Assembly: GCA_937897005.1 (NCBI GenBank) | Contig: CALCOQ010000281.1 | Location: 1 to 14,147, forward strand | DNA length: 14,147 nt | Reading direction: 5' to 3' | Source of the DNA: an uncultured euryarchaeote | GTDB taxonomy: Archaea; Thermoplasmatota; Poseidoniia; Poseidoniales; Poseidoniaceae | Shown: in pieces, positions 11,401 to 14,147 of the stretch | Layout of the letters: the number at the start of each line of letters is the position of its first letter | Numbering within the stretch: the first letter of the stretch is position 1 | Made by a program: the position numbers and the translations under genes | The notes under the pieces: model-generated | What the model was told of the DNA's origin: nothing | Databases searched by the model: none | The model's input: the letters and a program-made list of their open reading frames with translations, nothing else

Positions 11401-14135
11401 CAGTTATTGCCTCCAGAATAGGAAGAGCCTATCCACCTGCGATGTTCGATCTCCCAGCCATCAGGCATCCCATCAGCATCACTGTCTTGATTGGTTGGGT
11501 CAAGTAATTGATCTGAATGAAGTCCGTCTAGATAAGTGGAGTTTGCTGAGGCTCCAACCGCCTCTTCACTGCAATCGTAAGTCATGTTTGGATGATAGTG
11601 ACACCACAGATTGGTCTGGGAATAATAGAAGCCGAAAGCCTCGGTTCCATCTGGAAGCCCATCATCATCTGTATCAACATCGCGTGGGTCGGTTGAATTG
11701 GAGCCACCGGAACTGATTGGTGAATATCGATACTCCAGTAGATTGGTCCAGTTCCTCTCATTCATTGGATCCTGCTCGTGATCCATATTGACTCCATCTC
11801 CATCGAGGTCGAGTTCCGCATCCCACGGATCGGTTGGATCAAGACCGTAGATATACTCCCATCCATCTGGAATACCATCAAAGTCAGAATCATTGCTTCC
11901 AGGGTCTATCAGTGCAATATTGGAGAATCGTCCAGGGTCACACCCTGCGAATATCTTGACTTCATCATCGACCGTCATCAGCAACATGTCATTGATATGT
12001 CCGGGTATTCTCTCTTGAAGAGTGAATCCCTGAATGGCTGCATATGAGCCCTGCAAAGACCACATCCCCGACTTTGAACCAATCATCAACTTTCCATCAG
12101 CCGAAAGGATTGAAGTGACAGCGTTAGCCAGATCCTTCGGGTTCTGATCGATATCGGTTGGATGCGCCTGCAAGCCTGAATGTTGAATCGTGTCCTTTTC
12201 CAGATTGAACTTATGGAGACCTGAATTCGTACCGAACCACAACACAACAGGGTCGGAACCAATCGGCCCATCACTGATTATCGTGTTGACATACTCAGCA
12301 TTGGTGTTCTTAGGGGCAAGTGCTGATACCTCCCTCAGGTGATCATCATCAACAGCACTAAAATGCCAAAGAGGAGAAGTGAATTCCCAACCCTCTGCCC
12401 CAGAGGATACCGCTGCCTCAAGCATTCCCTCGGAGGTTCCAACAAATAGGCGGCTACGGCCAGAATGTTCGACATGGATGGCATCGGTAGGAGTAGCAGA
12501 GGCATCGAAAATTGCTTGATGCAGTTCCACTGAAATATCATCGACATCAATGACCGTCCCATCGAATCCAGAAATTCGAATGATGGAGCCACCATCCAAG
12601 CCCAGCAACAATGCGTGGGAATCACTGCCATCCTGCTGTAGAATCGTGACTGTCGTGTAAGAATCTCCCTCCATGATGTCCCATGTTGATATCGCCGCCG
12701 GAGTATCTGAATCCCCATCGAGTGGAACCACTATCACTCCTTTGTTGGTGGCGACGACTAGGACATCGGTGTCTCCAGAAACCAATTCAGCATCATTCAA
12801 TTCCCAACCCGTGGGGAGCCAATCATCCTGTGAACGGTCTTCATCAAGCATTATGGTTGAAAATCCCAGTCGCGTACAGGCGATGAAGGTTTGATTATCA
12901 ATCTCGATCAATTTTTTGACATCGTGGTGAAGAACCGAATAGGTTCCCATAGCAGAAGAGGAGCGAGACATAGGGACCTGTTCCAGACTACCCTCTGTAG
13001 AACCCTTCATGACTGATTTCAGCCCAGCCAACACCCAATTCTCATCATCGAGAAAAACATTGTACTCTTCAAGATTGGAGAATTCTTCTCCAGCAGCGAG
13101 ATCTTCTTCCTTGCCTGAGACATCCTTGCTCGTGAAACCATCTTTATCTAGATCCCAACCATCAAGATCGGGGTCCTCTAGACGGTCACTCCTGTTCAAT
13201 GGGTCCATCCCAAAGAATACTTCCCATCCATCGGGTAACCCATCACCACTTCCTGAATATTCATTTACTGTGAAACCATCATACCAGAAACGATCGCTGT
13301 CTGCCTCGGAGGGATTGGTCCCTAACCAGACATCTTCACCATATGCGGCAGTTTCATTCTCAGTACACGCCTCGTTTATGTTCGGCCATGACATTGTAAG
13401 ATATGGCCACTCTCCATCATCATTGCTGGTCGGACCCTCTGGTGGAGTGAAACTACAGCGAAGGCCATCCAACTCAGTGGTCCAATTATCTCCGGCTCCC
13501 ATTGAATATTCCTCAGTATTATTGAACCATTCATGGGGCTCATAGATTCCATCTCTATCAACATCGAAACCATCCCTATCAGCATCAAGAGCACCATCTG
13601 ATGAATTGAGTGGATCAAAACCATCGCTACAGGTGTAGAGGTTGTTTTCAGCACTGTAGGCATTTCTTGCGGTAACGCAGAGATAAACCTCAAAACCGTC
13701 AGGTAATCCATCGCCATCGCTGTCAGCACGGCGTGGGTCCAGATGTACACGATCTCCAGTATCAGTGTCAAGAACTCCAGTCAGACCCTTTGCGTCAATA
13801 GTACAGTTCCAGCGATAAGGCCAACAATATTCCTCGGTATTGTTGAGTCCATCATTATCAAAGTCTTCAGGAGCATCGCTGGCATCCATACGATCCATCC
13901 CCCTAATCGCGACTTCTCGAGCATCAGATGTGGTCCAATTCACCCATTCAGAATAGGTATTCTCATGGACATCTGGTATCCCATCACCATCACTGTCAGA
14001 AACAGGAGGCGGTTCCTGATTCGTCTTCAGTGGATTTGCATTGTCAACCTGCGATACTCTTGGCATCTGAGACAACAGCATCAGGCCTGCAATCAGCACT
14101 GCAATTGTGACCAATGTCGTCTGTTTGCGTCGCAT
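8433..14135 (-). CDS. Giant secreted protein: thrombospondin type 3-like calcium repeats around a seven-bladed beta-propeller, 1900 aa
   Basis: The N-terminus MRRKQ plus a hydrophobic stretch (about residues 8-24) is a Sec signal peptide or uncleaved anchor. Residues about 46-333 carry several DxDxDG repeats, for example DSDGDGIPD at 47 and DSDGDGLPDGFE near 136. Residues about 400-742 lose these and show seven repeated strands of the form 'LxVGTxxGhxxh' (near 413, 455, 505, 560, 628, 680 and 723), the pattern of a seven-bladed propeller. From about 746 to 1877 the DSDGDGxPDGWE type returns in many copies spaced 40-140 residues apart, often followed by W.LNPLN.SD. The Asp side chains would bind calcium, and the protein is strongly acidic. 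About 34 N-glycosylation sequons were counted by eye. There is no C-terminal membrane helix or sorting motif; the last repeat lies just before the stop. ATG 14135 is preferred to GTG 14144, because AGGTGAT overlaps that GTG and lies four bases before the ATG. Probably a surface or matrix protein; ligand unknown. Confidence 0.94.
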   Translation of the reverse strand: MRRKQTTLVTIAVLIAGLMLLSQMPRVSQVDNANPLKTNQEPPPVSDSDGDGIPDVHENTYSEWVNWTTSDAREVAIRGMDRMDASDAPEDFDNDGLNNTEEYCWPYRWNCTIDAKGLTGVLDTDTGDRVHLDPRRADSDGDGLPDGFEVYLCVTARNAYSAENNLYTCSDGFDPLNSSDGALDADRDGFDVDRDGIYEPHEWFNNTEEYSMGAGDNWTTELDGLRCSFTPPEGPTSNDDGEWPYLTMSWPNINEACTENETAAYGEDVWLGTNPSEADSDRFWYDGFTVNEYSGSGDGLPDGWEVFFGMDPLNRSDRLEDPDLDGWDLDKDGFTSKDVSGKEEDLAAGEEFSNLEEYNVFLDDENWVLAGLKSVMKGSTEGSLEQVPMSRSSSAMGTYSVLHHDVKKLIEIDNQTFIACTRLGFSTIMLDEDRSQDDWLPTGWELNDAELVSGDTDVLVVATNKGVIVVPLDGDSDTPAAISTWDIMEGDSYTTVTILQQDGSDSHALLLGLDGGSIIRISGFDGTVIDVDDISVELHQAIFDASATPTDAIHVEHSGRSRLFVGTSEGMLEAAVSSGAEGWEFTSPLWHFSAVDDDHLREVSALAPKNTNAEYVNTIISDGPIGSDPVVLWFGTNSGLHKFNLEKDTIQHSGLQAHPTDIDQNPKDLANAVTSILSADGKLMIGSKSGMWSLQGSYAAIQGFTLQERIPGHINDMLLMTVDDEVKIFAGCDPGRFSNIALIDPGSNDSDFDGIPDGWEYIYGLDPTDPWDAELDLDGDGVNMDHEQDPMNERNWTNLLEYRYSPISSGGSNSTDPRDVDTDDDGLPDGTEAFGFYYSQTNLWCHYHPNMTYDCSEEAVGASANSTYLDGLHSDQLLDPTNQDSDADGMPDGWEIEHRRWIGSSYSGGNNWTLDPLRFDDRYWDADGDGMPNLCEYNWESYVQDGLDGKLFDTHFETPEAAAEWVTTDPNNPDSDGDGLPDGWEALYQCLWDASAVGISPLNGSDAYNNPDGDGFDMNYDGVLDIDEQFVNYLEFHIKDTLFSGNQTTEGIELPENFTTSLFTNMSDWGVPESAFGDHVSTTITVGQPNKHHGSSNPLDADTDGDGMPDGWEIHYARWDILADNWILNPVNNSDLGGDPDKDGMANWEEYNAIDPLLTETNANKSAPQWFVLKTGNISLLQEWSSAVSSESFGSFITPEQIARRGWTADPTDPDTDGDGFVDGAEQLFTNWNTSTETWTLNPLVAGDGQFDSDNDGLTDAQELGIASSQPNNGLNHPADAWLFHEDAFFQEPLGLGTRISYMLLSKELRGGLAFEQMQNFMATSQTTPLLNMLMSITDPSNNDTDGDEMSDGFEYWFTKWDLSLNRWSMNPLSTTDTELDSDDDSWDCDEDGSISENETFTNLREWQSLVYGRYDRRLGNSGFGHDAVAALVGENGLSESAARLQLYNTWSTRDQESSDRMVEINLVDPDNWNRSLFGVSDPTSADSDGDLIPDGWEYCYAALNMTGMSSPLRWSANPVNPADADYDGDRDGWYDRDGSDIPAAQGTWADREFTQSGLQISPGPGDLPFTNLMEYMNNTRPDLTDSDGDCVVMNRTASGADSQVTLAYEIDLNLSDGREVFKYGMNPKDNDSDHDFLPDWYEYYYGWNNDDSNWSTLLSVEVQWEDWGSSKKPLRYNMATDEVERPNLNQVWVTFNPADPSDANHDYDKDGDWDCSATCVYTPYTNFQEFFMITNSTLLSPNAVLMAGLTYHGSNVTEWWQLREFLLDTKSTNPSASNYLRMNKMPGDNIYSLRIDDQDTNFLTVDDTDDVLLCDGSITDDWEIAFPLSPDSPPVLNFGEWEYGWWHFDIDGDHTADGSNPLNWDSDGDWTVDWFEVEDDEQDGVRGDGSPLRYDVREP
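8500..11897 (-). repeat. C-terminal array of thrombospondin type 3-like repeats
   Basis: Copies include DSDFDGIPDGWE near 11890, DTDDDGLPDGTE near 11675, DSDADGMPDGWE near 11490, DSDGDGLPDGWE near 11215, DTDGDGMPDGWE near 10830, DTDGDGFVDGAE near 10495, DTDGDEMSDGFE near 10105, DSDGDLIPDGWE near 9675 and DSDGDWTVDWFE near 8540. Most are paired with a second, shorter Asp motif 30-60 residues later. In DNA the copies differ at wobble positions and no long exact repeat was seen, so the array is ancient and stable. The last copies are degenerate, with aromatic residues replacing Gly. Confidence 0.85.
13138..13998 (-). repeat. N-terminal array of thrombospondin type 3-like repeats
   Basis: DSDGDGIPDVHE near 13995, DFDNDGLNNTEE near 13870, DSDGDGLPDGFE near 13730, DADRDGFDVDRDG near 13590, GSGDGLPDGWE near 13258 and DPDLDGWDLDKDG near 13175. 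These are separated from the C-terminal array by the propeller. Sequence similarity between the two arrays suggests that the propeller was inserted into, or joined with, one original array. Confidence 0.8.
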
Positions 14136-14139
14136 ATCA

Positions 14140-14146
14140 ATCACCT
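14140..14146 (-). promoter_or_regulatory. Ribosome-binding site AGGTGAT for the secreted giant gene
   Basis: AGGTGAT lies four bases before ATG 14135. The site covers the alternative GTG start at 14144 and so argues against it. The promoter, if this is the first gene of the operon, lies beyond the window edge. Confidence 0.7.
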
Positions 14147-14147
14147 G

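Noticed and set aside
13009..13545. 178-aa open frame on the plus strand
   Set aside because: It is the antisense shadow of the calcium-repeat array; Asp codons (GAT/GAC) read in reverse give Ser/Pro-rich long frames. The same explanation covers several other long frames between 8500 and 14100.
8500..14000. Regularly recurring 'ccatcaccatc'-type DNA words, suggestive of a repeat array such as CRISPR
   Set aside because: The words are the reverse complement of GATGGTGATGG, encoding DGDG; spacing is irregular, copies vary at wobble positions and the frame is open throughout.

Overview
The window reads as archaeal DNA, most likely from a marine Thermoplasmatota lineage such as Marine Group II/III (Poseidoniales-like). 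This is inferred from three things: very large secreted proteins with Asp-rich calcium-type repeats, a membrane-anchored giant protein ending in a proline-rich tail plus a short Trp-rich 'LPPGW...WEHYG' motif, and ribosome-binding sites of the form GGTGAT, which pairs with the 3' end of archaeal 16S rRNA. No rRNA, tRNA, CRISPR array, insertion sequence or integrase was seen. Coding density is near complete and the base composition looks even across the window.

Left part (1-1614). A pyroglutamyl-peptidase I gene (pcp) runs leftward off the window edge and lacks only its last residues. It is divergent, across about 72 bases, from two rightward genes for small membrane proteins of unknown function: 189 aa with four predicted membrane segments, and 112 aa with two.

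Right part (1603-14135). Four leftward genes follow each other with gaps of 18, 0 and 50 bases and probably form one operon. In transcription order they are: (1) a 1900-residue secreted protein made of thrombospondin-type-3-like DxDxDG repeats flanking an apparent seven-bladed beta-propeller; (2) a 1834-residue type I membrane protein with propeller-like, paired beta-sandwich and tandemly duplicated beta-rich modules outside, one membrane helix, and a proline-rich cytoplasmic tail ending in a WW-like Trp motif; (3) a 148-residue helical, apparently cytoplasmic protein of unknown function; (4) a 269-residue lipoprotein with a metzincin-like zinc protease domain. The protease gene converges on the 112-aa membrane protein gene with a 12-base overlap.

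The four-gene set looks like one cell-surface assembly: a secreted calcium-binding partner, a membrane-anchored partner with a cytoplasmic binding tail, a small cytoplasmic protein, and a surface protease. That joint function is inferred from gene order and domain types only. The most notable local details are an 8-bp hairpin with the start codon of the second giant gene at its tip, a metzincin motif whose usual third zinc ligand is Asn, and the near 350-residue duplication inside the second giant protein.
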